A DNA stretch of 64,000 bases, taken from contig CAADRB010000034.1 in assembly GCA_900708905.1 (NCBI GenBank), positions 1,123,728 through 1,187,727 on the forward strand, in the 5' to 3' direction. Shown here piece by piece: positions 24,907 to 36,664 of the stretch. Numbering within the stretch: the stretch's first letter is position 1; every line of letters starts with the position of its first letter. The position numbers were made by a program, and so were the translations under genes. Origin of the DNA: Hymenolepis diminuta. Taxonomy: Eukaryota; Platyhelminthes; Cestoda; Cyclophyllidea; Hymenolepididae. The notes beneath the pieces were generated by a model, which did not search any database, had not been told where the DNA came from, and saw nothing but the letters and a program-made list of their open reading frames with translations.

Positions 24907-25759
24907 TTACTTATCATATTTAGCTGCAATATGTTTACATTCATTAAGAGCTTCTTCCATCTCTGAATCTTTTGGTGGGTATTTCATCGCCTTCAGAGCA
25001 TAATCTTTAGCCTCAGCACCTTTGCCCAGTTTATCATAACACTGTGCAAGGCGGCACAGATTCAAAACTTGGTTGGGATCGGCTAAAAGGTAACCAGAAT
25101 TAGAAACAAACTAAAATAAGATTACTCTTTTGAGCGGCTTCGAAATATTCCACAGCTTCTTCAAAGCTGGAAGATGGAGGCTTCTTGAAAAAGGCCGTAG
25201 CAAAAGCTCGTGCCACTTTACTTAATGAGGAAACTTCATAGCACCAGGAACCCATGCAGTGGTTTCCTATGTAGGATTGCGGATCAGCTTTAAGACCTTT
25301 CTGCAATAATAATAAGATCAATAACCATTCGATAAACTTGCCTCAAAGTAATCGCGAATTTCATATCCCAACTTGATTCTTTCATTAACCCCTGCTTCTT
25401 TGGATTTTACATTAAGCATAACACCGTACCACTAGAAAAATAAAAACAAGTAAAAAAGCTTACAATGTTGCTCAAGCAATCATTTGGATACTTCTCAACA
25501 CCTTCTTTCAGTACTTCGACACCACGTTTAATCCACTCTTCTTTTTCTTTTTTGCTTGGTTCACTCTTCGAAAGAACTGAATTTATTTATTATAATTGTT
25601 TTATAATTTCATACCCATGTATCGAATAGCTTTTGCATATAGACCCATCAACTCCACGCTCATATCTTGTACACCATTTAATTTATTATAAATTTCATGG
25701 AACTCATCTTTATCCATTAAATTTTCACATTCAGCAACAAGCTTTGCATTGTCGGTCAT
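24907..25759 (-). CDS. RMDN1/FAM82B-like protein, copy E (intact)
   Basis: Exons on the minus strand: 25759-25615, 25576-25464, 25431-25342, 25300-25126, 25082-24907, giving 232 residues with consistent phases. It starts MTDNAKLVAECENLMDKDEF. The usual LWRLAR site is altered to LMGLYAKAIRY. Later marks are typical: KKEKEEWIKRG, KYPNDCLSNI, WYGVMLNVKSKE, HCMGSWCYEVSSL, KKPPSSSFEEAVEYFEAA, CRLAQCYDKL. Exon lengths 2-4 (113, 90, 175 nt) are identical to those of all other live copies. Intron 3 starts GCAAGT instead of GT, a probable GC-AG intron. There is no terminal intron. A TPR-like, microtubule-linked role is inferred from the family. It is transcribed away from copy F, whose start lies 1.9 kb to the right. 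Confidence 0.87.
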
Positions 25760-27521
25760 GGCTGATTGGGTTTCTTAACCAAAGGAAAAAAGATTCAAAA
25801 ATAGCGAAATCTTATATAATCAAATATGATTTTTCAAAATATTTACAAGTAATGCGTATATACACATTTTACTTACATATATCAAATAAAAATATCAGAA
25901 CAACGTAAACCCCATCGCTTTTAAAAAGATACCTAGGCCAATTAAATTTGTTTTAAAAATTAAAACAAATTGTTAACTTTATATTTTGAGCAAAATACAT
26001 ATAATTAATGTAAAATCAACTACTTGTTTTGAAATTTCAATGAAGATCACAGGTTTTAGACTGAAATGGAATTTGTAATTTATTTTGCTGCGTTATTTTC
26101 ACATTACAAATTGAGAAACAATTATATTTAAATATATATGTAACCCTGAAAATACACTATAATATTTCCTCTGTTAAAGTCTTATCGAAGTTAATTTGTG
26201 GTTGCTAAATTAAATTGCGCATTCTTTATAAGTATTTATTCTCCACATATTCCCTTAATCCTCTACTGCAGTTCGGATGAATTTTTCTACACTCAATATC
26301 TATACCATTGTTTGATTATAGAGTCAAAAAAATATTATTTGGGTAAAAACTGTGTATTCGGGTGCATTTCATGGTCAATTATGTTTTATTTCACTAAGAT
26401 TCCAAAAGCTGTTTGCATTAATTTAGCATATAAAATTAAAATTTTAATTTTTAGAGGCAAACTTATCGACTTTTAAATCTATATTATGAATGTTGCGTAT
26501 ACCTCAAAGGAAGGGAAAGTTTAACATTAAACTTAAATTTAAACAAATAACTTTTAATTAGTAAAATTTCATCTATGTTAGTATCACTACAGTGACAAGA
26601 TAGAAAAATGCCGATAATAAGGAAATCAACGTTTTAGTAGTTATTTTACAAGACTATTCGTTTCTTTTCCATTCGAATATAATTTATACATTTGTTGGTA
26701 TTTATTTGCAGCTTATTATTAACAACTTAACTCTTTAACACTTTGGCAGTCTCAAATTACCTTCTCTAGACGTACGCACCCAAAGAACACAATGACGGCA
26801 CGAAACGAACACACCAGAGTGACACCATCAAGTCCTCGTGTTCGCAAATGTACTAAAAAGTAACGCGAAGACGCGTGAATATAATGATCTCTTATACAGT
26901 TCATTAAACGAAAGAAGATGTGTTAGGGCTATTCCCGCTGGAAGTTCGTTTGTATTAAATTAATTTTCTGGTAAAATCCTGTTGATGATCAGTTTATTTA
27001 CAAGGAATTATAAATTAGATTACCGTTAATACTACTGAAAAGTAATAAAATTATTGAAATTCAATTGCAAATGGATTTTTAAACAAATTAAAATGCATTA
27101 ATTCATGCGAACTAATTGATCAATGTATTCATACTGACACGGATAAAAATAAATTTGATGCTTGAAACCTTGATATTTTCGTGTTTGTTAACAAAGCGTC
27201 GATTTTAAATAGGACTTAACGTCAATTAAAATAGATTGAGTGGAAAAATTAAACACAATAATCGAGGTCAACATTTCGACGTCTGCAGTCTACAAATACA
27301 AAGAACATACAACATGCAATAGTCGAATCCTAACATTTTTATTGATAAACAAAGTGGAAATTAGAGGTATTAAGAATGATTATATCATGATTCGGTGAAC
27401 AAAAAAACAAACAAAAGTAGGAAAATTGGGAAGATGAAATGTAATGCTAGTGCTATCGACCAATAAAACCTTTATTAACTCTAATATTTCTTCATATATT
27501 TATTTTCATATTACTAAAATA
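25760..27521. other. intergenic region between divergent RMDN genes
   Basis: It holds the promoters of copy E (minus) and copy F (plus). Most is AT-rich, but 26765-26880 is clearly richer in GC and contains a 23-codon open frame (26792-26863, MTARNEHTRVT...) without support as a gene. A 92-codon plus frame at 26198-26476 is AT-driven and unrecognised. No LTR or repeat was seen. Confidence 0.4.
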
Positions 27522-27569
27522 ATGAAATTTATCAAAATGACCATGAATATGCTAACGGATTCAGGTCAT
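27522..27569 (+). promoter_or_regulatory. conserved upstream block of RMDN copy F
   Basis: A 48-base block that recurs at 29191-29238 with only about eight differences. It ends 132 bases before the ATG of copy F, and the sister block ends 133 bases before the second candidate ATG of copy G. It contains TGACCAT (27538) and AGGTCA (27563) in divergent arrangement with the same 25-base spacing in both copies, which looks like nuclear-receptor half-sites. It also opens an ATG frame (MTMNMLTDSGH) that is largely kept in the sister (MTMNLQTDSGH), so an upstream ORF is the rival reading. Confidence 0.45.
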
Positions 27570-27701
27570 TTGCAGTTTACGTACTAATTGATGTACTTTT
27601 GAAATTTATCAATCTAATGGTGGGTTAAGCTTTCCCTCTTTATTTGACATCATTTCTTCAAAACACGTACTATCAAGCAGAGTTTTAGCTGTACAAGTAC
27701 T

Positions 27702-28594
27702 ATGAGCAACGCCTTCTTAAAACAAATCGATGAATTGTCTAACTCAGAGAAACATCAAGAAATATACGACCAGCTTAGAAGACCCGATGGAAATTATAGT
27801 ACAATGCCCCCAGATATTCTCTGGCGATTTGGAAGAGCAATCCGTTTTTTAAGTAGGTTATAAATTAAATATTATTATTACTAGTTTTCACAAAGGGTAA
27901 AGAAGATAAGCGATCGAGAAAGAAGTGGTTAGAAGAAGGCCTCAGTGTAATGAAAATGGCAGTAGAGAAATATCCCGATAACTGCTACTGCAATACGGTA
28001 TGGATGAGCAAAAATCAAATCTTATGTTTTAGTGGTATGGCATCTTTTTATCGCTGGAATCCTTGGAACTAGGACCAAAGAGAAGAATTGAACTAGCCTA
28101 TGTCATTAGAGAGTATTTCGATGTAAATTATATTGTTTTATTGACCCTGCGATATTAGAAAGCATATCAAGCTGATTCAAAATACTTCGTCCTCTTGCAT
28201 TGTCTTGGAGCATGGTGTTATGAAATAGCGCATTATAGTGAATTTGAACGGGGACTGTCCGCCATTTTCTTCACTAGGCCTCCGGAATCCTCTTATGATG
28301 AAGCCCTAAGATATTATTTGGAATCCTACGAATGTAAGTTTGATTTATAATAAGTGGCCGAAATTTAGTGAATCCTAATTATTTATATACATCCGCACGA
28401 ATTGCACTATGTTATGATAAGTTGAAAAACAAGGAAGCTGCAAAGAAGTGGGCCAAAAAGGCTCTTTCTGGACCCGGGAGAGATGACGAAGCCATTGAGG
28501 TACGTTTTTTAACAGAACTGATATAATTTATTTTAAAATTCATTTTATTCAGGCTCAAGAGGAATGTGAGAAGCTTCTGAGGAGCTATCATTGA
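27702..28594 (+). CDS. RMDN1/FAM82B-like protein, copy F (intact)
   Basis: Exons 27702-27852, 27885-27997, 28033-28122, 28159-28333, 28369-28499, 28553-28594. All introns are GT-AG, 32-53 nt, phases agree, 233 residues. It starts MSNAFLKQIDEL. Family marks are ILWRFGRAIRFL, KKWLEEGLSVMKMAVEKYP, WYGIFLSLES, REYFD at the end of exon 3, HCLGAWCYEIA, RPPESSYDEALRYYLES, ARIALCYDKLKNKEAAKKW and a final AQEECEKLLRSYH on its own 42-nt exon. That last intron is missing in copies A and E. The protein is close to copy G, and the exon sizes are the same throughout. It probably acts as a TPR-like microtubule-associated protein; this is a family inference. Confidence 0.88.
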
Positions 28595-29190
28595 TGTGAT
28601 TTTACAATCAATCTGTTATGCAATCAGCTTGTTTTAATGTCATCCAGCTCTTTCTTTGTCAGACATTTTCTCCATATTTAAAATGATTCTTAAAGACAAT
28701 GGTTTGAGGTTATACAATAGTGTGAATTCACAATCAACAAATTTTACGCAACACAATCATTTTTAGATGCAGTCTGAATTTTATCATCGTCAAATACAAA
28801 CTGATTTTCATGCGATTTTTTGTGGAAAAATTTAAAATGCTTGCTATGGAAAATATCTGATGGCAATTATTATATTATCGAAGTTATTATTATTATATAT
28901 TATAATAATTATTACTTAAATGGAAGGTTCAAATACACAGTTAATAAATGCTTTAAATCAGCAACTCACTTATTAATACACTGAAATCAAGAGTCTATTT
29001 TCGTGAAATCTTAACTGATTAAAGTGTCTTAGTCAGTTTTTCTTGTAAAACCATTTAAAATGTTAATATCATTTAGAATGAGAATATTAAATCCGACACA
29101 TTTGTAAAAAGAATAATACCATGAAATAAATAATGCTTCATATCTTTAGAACTAACATTTAACTTATTACCTACAATTTTGATTAAATTG
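28595..29190. other. spacer between RMDN copies F and G
   Basis: The 3' flank of copy F with an AATAAA at about 28944, a possible polyadenylation signal. An AT-only stretch at 28868-28912 can fold on itself (ATTATTATTATATATTATAATAAT core). No coding feature. Confidence 0.45.
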
Positions 29191-29238
29191 ATGAAATTTA
29201 TTGTAATGACCATGAACCTGCAAACAGATTCAGGTCAT
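29191..29238 (+). promoter_or_regulatory. conserved upstream block of RMDN copy G
   Basis: Sister of the block at 27522-27569. It has TGACCAT at 29207 and AGGTCA at 29232 with identical spacing, and the last 12 bases (GATTCAGGTCAT) are unchanged. Surrounding 5' sequence between block and start codon has diverged much more apart from a GGTGGGTT motif, which suggests constraint on the block. Whether it acts as DNA (receptor half-sites) or as a short upstream ORF cannot be told by eye. Confidence 0.45.
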
Positions 29239-29365
29239 CCTAAAGTTATTATTACTTGTTGGTGGGTTTTTTACAATTTCTTAGCGCTAAAGTAAGTTGT
29301 CCTCTTCCATATTTTTTTGTTCCTTAAAATTATATGAGACCCTCAGTAGGTATTTTGGCTGTGAA

Positions 29366-30272
29366 ATGAATATGATAAGTGACTCCTATTTGAGTCAAAT
29401 TGATGAACTTTACAATGCGGAAAGACATCAGGAAGTCTACGACAAACTCAGAAGACCCGATGGAAACTACAGTGAAGTATCTCCACAAATTCTCTGGAGA
29501 CTTGCAAGAGCGATCCGTTACCTAAGTAAGCTTACTAAATATCTCCTTATTTACCAGTTTTTACAAAGGGCAAAGAAGATAAGCCAGCAAGAAAGAAGTG
29601 GTTGGAAGAAGGTCTCAGTGTTATGAAAATGGCCGTAGAGAAATATCCAGATGACAGTTATTGCAATACCGTATGCAGGCATCTAAACTTAAGCCTATTT
29701 TTAGTGGTACGGAGTCATGTTATCATTGGAATCCGTGGAGCGAGGGAAGAAAAGGAGAATTGAACTAACCTATATGATCAGGGAGTATTTCGATGTAAAT
29801 CTCTTTCCTTTGTTCAACATTTTATTTCTAGAAAGCCTACGAGATTGATTCAAAATATTTCGTTCTTCTGCATTGCCTCGGAACGTGGTGCTTTGAAATT
29901 GCAAGGCTTAATAAACTGGAGAGAGAAATTGCTTCAGTTTTCTTTGCTAAGCCTCCAGAATCCTCTTACGATGAGGCGCTAAGATACTTCCTGGAATCCT
30001 ACCATGGTGAGCTGTTTTTTCAATGGATAATGCTTCCCAAATTTAGTAAATCCAGATTTGATCTTTACATCTGCACGAATTGCACAGTGCTACGATAAGT
30101 TGAAAAACAAAGAAGCCGCAAAGAAGTGGGCAGAAAGAGCTCTTTCTAAACCCGGAAGGGATGATGAAGTGATTGAGGTACCTTTTTATATCCACAATAA
30201 TGCTAACCATTGCGCTATTTTAAAAAATAGGCTCAAGAAGAGTGTCGGAAAATTCTGAAAAATTATCGTTAA
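29366..30272 (+). CDS. RMDN1/FAM82B-like protein, copy G (intact)
   Basis: Exons 29366-29525, 29558-29670, 29705-29794, 29832-30006, 30047-30177, 30231-30272. All introns are GT-AG, 32-53 nt. It is 236 residues from the ATG at 29366 or 234 from 29372; the second places the start at the same distance from the conserved block as in copy F and fits its N-terminus better. An in-frame ATG at 29297 is possible but would add residues no paralogue has. Marks are ILWRLARAIRYL, KKWLEEGLSVMKMAVEKYP, WYGVMLSLES, HCLGTWCFEIARL, AKPPESSYDEALRYFLES, ARIAQCYDKLKNKEAAKKW, AQEECRKILKNYR. It is the plus-strand sister of copy F by tandem duplication. Confidence 0.88.
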
Positions 30273-33200
30273 TGACATTTCAAAATCAGTCGGCATCTTT
30301 TGCTATGCAGTCTCCTTGTTTTAATGTAACCCCTTTATTGTCAACTATTTTCTTCATGTTTATAAGCATTCCTAAAGATAAGCGTTTGAAGTTCTGATAT
30401 TGAACGAATTTACAAATAGCGCATTTTATGCAATAGCATATGCTTTTGATGCAATCTGAATCCTTTTGTTGCAAATTCTCTATGGCATCAGGAAAAACTT
30501 GAAATCATCTACTGTGTAAAATTATTTTAATATTATTTCAAAGAAAATACTTCAAAATCAGTAATTTAGTTGGCAGTTTACTACAAGGAAAAATTCTATT
30601 CACAAGCGCCAACCTGAATGTTGCACATTTATTTTCTCGTTATAACATCGTTTAAAATAATACAAAATAAGGATTTATTTCTTAAATAAGAAAAAGTAAT
30701 AAGTTTTTACCAACAAGAAAACCACAACTTTTGTTTAAATAATGTATGTCACAACTTGGAGATATTTTGAAAAAGGAAATCGTGATCTGAAAACCTGAGG
30801 TGTAAACTTTTTATGCAAAGCAGTTATGCTTTATTCACATCTTCACTTATCTCTTTAGCTCATTCACCTGGGAGCCATATTCACATAACTGAAATGTACT
30901 CAAAAGTACCAAAGTTGGAAGATCGTAGTACGGGGAGCTCACGCAATGCTAATTTCAAGAGTTTATTAATCTTTATAAAACATGTAAGTCGCCTCTGCGA
31001 CGGCGATTCTCAAGACGCATGCTAACTGAGATATACACTCAAGAACACTTGGTAATAGTGATGCAACCTACAGTCATGATCAAAATCGACCGATAAATTA
31101 TATATAAGGTGATTTAAATATAGAAAAATGATTCCAATTCTTCAGATATTACTGTACACATTTCAAGACTCCCAGGTAATTATTAGTTGGGGACAAAACG
31201 AATTTCTCTGTGATGACTCTGCTATCTTTGGAACAACATGCTCAGGAGGAGTGGAAAAGCGGGATTGCAACATATTTAATTTCTTGCACAAAATACCGCC
31301 TCCTGAATCAGAAACCGCATGTAGAAATTATACATAGGGTGTAACCGATAGTGATGACAATTAACATCTGTACCCAAATGGACTGACTTACTAGGTACAA
31401 TAAGAATTTTGAATTCACATTTGCACCATTAGTACACGCAAACTCAACTGCATTTCCTGAGATGAAATGTTTGCTTATTTGATTTTATGCACAAATAAGA
31501 ACGACAATAAACTAAAAGTAGAGGAATGATTGCTGAAGATATACGAAATTCGGTCGGTCATTCCCGATAAACCTTTAAAAACTAGATGAAATTGCGGGCC
31601 AACATCCCGACAGACAATTATGATATGGACAGGATCGATGCAACATAAATAGAAGTATGCATGCATTATGTAACCAGTACGTTACGAAAATGGAGTAGAT
31701 TAATAAGATTAAATCAAATGGGATAAGTGTGATTATTTACTTTGGTATATGGGAGCAGAACCTGCAGCATCAACATCTGATACATCAAATTCGCCCGCAA
31801 CTGGGATAGTTAAGCATAATAAATCTTCATAATTTACAAGAGATTAGGATCAGGAGTATGATAGCAGTGTCGAGATCGATTTCAATTTAAATACATATGA
31901 TAAAAAATAGGATTACCTATCGTTTAGGTGAAATTTTCATAACTGCTTTTTCAGCCATAAGACAGTTTATGCAAGCGACCTGATGTCATGTAATGTTAAA
32001 ATCTACTCACTTATTGCATATATACCAATCGGGTAATCCCACATATTACTTTAATTATTTGCATTTGGGTGAAGGAATATAGTATATGAACTTAGGGAAT
32101 TAATTTTGAGCTGTTATCATAAATTCAGTTCAATATATATTCATTCAAAATTAATGAAGCCTTTCGGAAAACTAATTAAAAATACACCTATTCAGTAGTC
32201 TGCTGATCGCTCTTCTGGAAAGATATGTTATTCTGAAATTGATCGTTTAGAATTCTCAGAAGGTGGAAAGCCAAATACAATTAGAACTAGAAAAGTAAAC
32301 TATTGTTGAAGCACCTATCTTGAGGGCCAGTAAAACGAGTTACCGTTTAATGTAAATGTATATAAAAAGAAATGAAAGAGGAGAGAAATCGAAAGTAGGA
32401 AAATAGACATCGAAACCGAAGTCGAAAGTTACTCAATAATTCTAATTTCAGACGCTGTAAATACATGGATTTACTGTTATTTAACCAATAATTTGACACT
32501 GGTAAATAAACAAAAAGACTAATACCATTTCTATCGTGTGCTTAAGACCTAAATCAATAATTCCTAAGCAGTGGTTTTGGATCACAATTATTGAGGTCAA
32601 ATCACCAAAGCACTTAAGTTCACATCATCAACCGTTGTTTGTATAAAAGTGCTTAATATTGATTTTTCTTCCACTGTAGTTAAATTCACAACCTTTCTTC
32701 TAACTTGCGAGATTTGACCGCAAACTGGATAATTTTTAATAAATGGATAATTTAATATTAAGGATTAGGAATAAACATTACCATATATTTAAAAATCATG
32801 ATGTTATGATCCATTCGATTTGTGATCTAATGTAGGCAATTTAATAAACTAGATAGTGATGTATTCTTAGTGAAAAATTAATTGACGTATTATTGCCAAT
32901 ATTCATATAAACTCGAATAGCTGTACTGGGTTTTAAAGCAATTAAGCTTTGCTACTAGTTTCTGATAAGTAGGCCGTATTTAACATATTTCTACCATTGA
33001 AGCTCGTTATCACAGCGAGCTTAATTAAAACTAAACATTCTAATTCAGTGCACATATTAACAAACGTATGATTGATATTTGACAAGGAAACTGGAGCATA
33101 ATTAGTATTTGTTCATTTATTCACAATTCATATATATGTTTTTATGTTAGCCTGTAACTCAAAACATTCTCGTAAGTTTATTCCATTCTCAAGAACTGTG

Positions 33201-36200
33201 AACTTTTTAAACATTTTTGTTGGTTAGATGGTTAGCTGGAAAGATTTCCTATACTGATAATTTTTATCACGAACTGATTCTACTTACTATGAACAAGAAA
33301 CAAGTCTACAATGCTAAAACGAATATGGTCCTATTTGTCATGTTTTTCACTCTTAGCACAGTCTCTCATCCTTCCGGGAAGGAACAAAGCATAATTTCGA
33401 AGGCGTGGCTAAATCATTAATGCCTATCACATGCTCTGACTAGAAGAATGTCGTATTCTATGAGAATAACGGTCCGATTGTGCATATTTTCCTGCATATT
33501 TGTAAAAGATCCTGTTAATGATATCATTTTGTAGCTCACCTTTCAGGATCGGCTAATGTGAAAAGTTCCTTTCGGTAATGGTTAAAACATTCTGATCAGG
33601 ACACATAAGAATTCTTGGAGCCTATGTGATATTCCGTAGAAATAAAAGAGCAGCAGAAGTAAGAGGTGCTTAAAAGTTCGGCACATATGCTCCTCCTCCC
33701 GTCAAATGTGTCTACCACTCATGCACATTAAGTGTTGAAGGCATTCTGAAAGACTTGAAGTGCGTGTCTAATTTATTATGTCTGGGATTTGGATTAACAA
33801 TTCCATGAATTTTGAAGTAAGCGTTAAACAAGAAGTCTCGTTTCCCAAATTAAGTTTAGACTTAAAATTCTGGAGGATTCTTTATAAAAATAAATGAAGC
33901 TATATTATTTCAGAATAGTATTACATATTGAATGCCACGAATGATGAAACAATATCTCGCTTAATTAAATGGGCTTTTCAGTAAATCTAATGTGAGGAAA
34001 CAGATATGTAGGATGTCTAGAAGAGTAAAATATACATGTTTCTTTGTTTGTTTCTTTTTATGAATCCAGATGATTCAAAACATCTGTTCAACAGAAAATT
34101 CCTCCACTGTTAAAGCATCTCAACGTCTTCCAACTTAACACCTAATTCTAGGAGACAATAAACCTCGGGACTAGAATTTGGTTTCAGAAGGAAATCCGAA
34201 GCAAATTCAGCATATTGATAGGAGAGTCTTTGACTTGATCAGTCTATCCTGCCTTTAAAAGAACCAAGCCTTTCCCTTCTAGGAATCCAAACGAAGGCAG
34301 GGAAATGCAGGATCGACTTTTCACAGGAAAGAAAGCAATTCCTTTTGTAATGTCGATTTAATCCCTGTTCATCAGGCATTATGACCTACGAGAACTTCCA
34401 CTGCCCAAGTTCCGGTTGTTTAAATTTATAAAAGGCAAGGGTCGTTAAACGCCACAATCAAAATGTCATAAGCGATATGGACATTAAATTCAGTGCCCGC
34501 CTCTTTGAAGACATATCTGAGAAAGTAATAATAATATCAGTTTGTATTATTCTAGGGCGAGTAATGAAGAAGTAGGAATCCTGTACCCCATCGAATTTTT
34601 TCACAAATTATATAGCACCCACTTGTTTGTACAGTACTAGTTCTACAAATAGTATCAGATATTCCAGGCTAGATTTAGTAAATTAAAGAATAATCGATTG
34701 CAAGTTTCATAGAAATCTTTTCCACATTTTGCCTATTTTGGACTTCACCCAGAAAAGAACCGCTACCGTCTATACAGCAGCGACCATTTATGTCCAAATC
34801 TCTCATATTTCACCATTTTTTAACTCATACGTAAGGCCATTAAACATTTCTGAGTAAAAGTTCAGTTAGAATTAAAGAACACCTTAAAATGAAGTTTTTT
34901 AAGGTTTTATTTCTGCCATAGAGGAAACAGATTACTACAAAGACAAATAAACAAACAGTGCATAAAGGTTGATAAATGAATATTAAGCTGATTTCTTCTT
35001 CCTTGCCTGACGGCCCTTCAAGCTTTACCTGTTTCTAACATGATGTCTTCCCACATGCGGCAGCTTTCGACAGTTTTGTTAACTACCGGAAAAGAAGAAC
35101 CAGAATAAGGCAAATGATTGTGCATTATACGTTGCTTCTTTGGAACTGAACTGGTTATGCTCGTGAAAATGGAATTTAGAAGTATCCATAAGAGAGGGAG
35201 GAAAATTATCCCGAGGAAACAGTGTGCCATAAAAGACATAAGGAGGAATAACTTTAATTATGGTGCGATAATTTGGAAACGTACTTCTACTAACCTAAGA
35301 TGATAACAAATTTTGCAAGAATTGATATATGGTCGTTATATTAAGTGCAAATAGGGTCCCGGATACAAGGCTAATAAAGTGTTAAAAGATTTTCTGTAGC
35401 TGTTAGCGATGTAGGTGGGAGTGACGTCACCACCCAATGTTTCACTCATGGCATATTTTAGATTTAAGCTCTTCTGATTTTGAATAAATTAGAAGCGACT
35501 TTGGAAATATGTGATTAGGTAATTATAAATGAAAGCGAGATTTCGTTTAGACCAGTGCAACTCTTTCCCAGCCACTTTAAAAAATTGGCTCCAACAGACC
35601 AATACTCTCCCAAATATCCGAAATTAGGAAGGTCCGAAACGAAAAAAGGCGGCTGTGACAACCGGAATCTCAATTCTTGATTTTCGCCTTTGGTTGATAT
35701 GATACTGAAGCCACGCATGTCCTATCCAACTCATAATTTAGCATTAATATTTGCTTGTCATTTTTTACGGTAACCTTAAGTAAATGAGAAAATGTAAAGT
35801 AATACGATCATTTGGCATGTTATAATTCTGCTTATTCCTTGAAGATTACAACCTAAAGTTTAGAATGGAAGGAGTGAAGGAGTAAAACAATAAATTTGCT
35901 TATAAATGTCTTAGAGATATGAGTCAATTTATACTACAATAGCTAATGAATTATTGCTGAGGACATTTAATAAAATAATGCAAAATAATTGCACCAAACA
36001 CTAGTTTTATATGTAAATAATAAGAGAACAATGATAGTAACAATAATGCAGAAAGCTTTGAGTTAAAATGAACACTAGATGCGTTATTTTCAAAGAAAAC
36101 GATCGCATTTTATTCGCTAACGTGTATACATAACAATTTTAAGGGATTTCTCATAATTTATAAATTAGGGGACAAATAGCGGCAACAGTAAACCAAACGC

Positions 36201-36264
36201 TGAATTTTGTCTCAAATTTAAGTGATAAAACAAATAGAAAAATTTTAATGGCTATAAGGCTGCT
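30273..36264. other. intergenic stretch between the RMDN cluster and WNT11
   Basis: About 6 kb, AT-rich. Open frames at 30813-31025, 31128-31337, 33217-33420, 35018-35239 (minus) and 35118-35303 show no recognisable domain or paralogy. I see no repeat, RNA gene or further RMDN relic here. Confidence 0.4.
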
Positions 36265-36560
36265 GATAACGCGCGGCACATCTAGCAGTGCGTACATAAC
36301 CACCCATAGGCACACTCACACACGATTGGCCGCCAGCGACAGTTTAAAGACCCGCCCGTATCCACCACCGTCACTAATTTGCCTACCTAGTTCACTTTAA
36401 CGTCGGCTCTCTCACGGTCCTTTTTTGTCCTCCAATTCACAAGTGATCGCTCCTCTTCAATCCGCAAACTCACTAAAGCATCCAAGTCCTCTTTTAATAA
36501 GAACTCCGATTTCCTATTTATCCACTTGGATTTGACTTTGGTATACCTTCCCCTAAAGCA
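36265..36560 (+). promoter_or_regulatory. probable WNT11 promoter / 5' UTR
   Basis: A distinctly GC-richer stretch directly before the WNT11 start codon, in an otherwise AT-rich setting. It contains a reverse CCAAT-type box (GATTGG, 36324-36329) and a CCGCCC GC-box (36352-36357), followed by a pyrimidine-rich leader. No TATA box is obvious. The transcription start is not determinable from sequence alone. Confidence 0.4.
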
Positions 36561-36664
36561 ATGCCGTGGACTATCAGCTTACCCCTTAGAGGATCATTTC
36601 GAGTCGTTCTGAGCCTCCTTATCCTTCTCCTAATTTGTCGCGAAACAGGAGGTATTCGGTGGCT
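36561..36664 (+). CDS. WNT11: WNT11 exon 1: signal peptide
   Basis: Encodes residues 1-34 plus two bases. A basic N-region is followed by a hydrophobic core (VVLSLLILLLIC, about 15-26), then RETGGIRWL, where the WNT11 hallmark G-I-K/R-W-L lies. It ends CT|GTAAGT in phase 2, and exon 2 at 46589 begins with the single G needed to complete Leu35. Phase match, signal peptide and hallmark together tie this exon to the gene despite a 9.9-kb intron. Confidence 0.78.

Larger units (their letters stand above)
27522..28810 (+). repeat. tandem duplication unit 1 (RMDN copy F block)
   Basis: Unit 1 of a direct duplication with period about 1.67 kb; unit 2 is 29191-30480. Similarity covers the upstream 48-base block, all six exons, several intron edges and the 3' flank. 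In the 3' flank, TTGTTTTAATGT (28630 and 30318) and GATGCA.TCTGAAT (28770 and 30447) occur in the same order. Introns and the 5' leader have diverged more than exons, so the duplication is not very recent. Confidence 0.7.
29191..30480 (+). repeat. tandem duplication unit 2 (RMDN copy G block)
   Basis: Second unit of the direct duplication described for 27522-28810. Same order of upstream block, six exons and 3' flank motifs. The unit is in the same orientation, about 1.67 kb further on. Confidence 0.7.

Noticed and set aside
28868..28912. AT-rich self-complementary run as a cruciform or origin
   Set aside because: Simple ATT/TAT repeats form such palindromes freely in DNA of this composition; there is no further support.
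34150..34520. Possible reverse-transcriptase-like pieces on the minus strand
   Set aside because: A few sensible words appear in different frames, but no ordered motifs such as those found at 60.4-62.5 kb.
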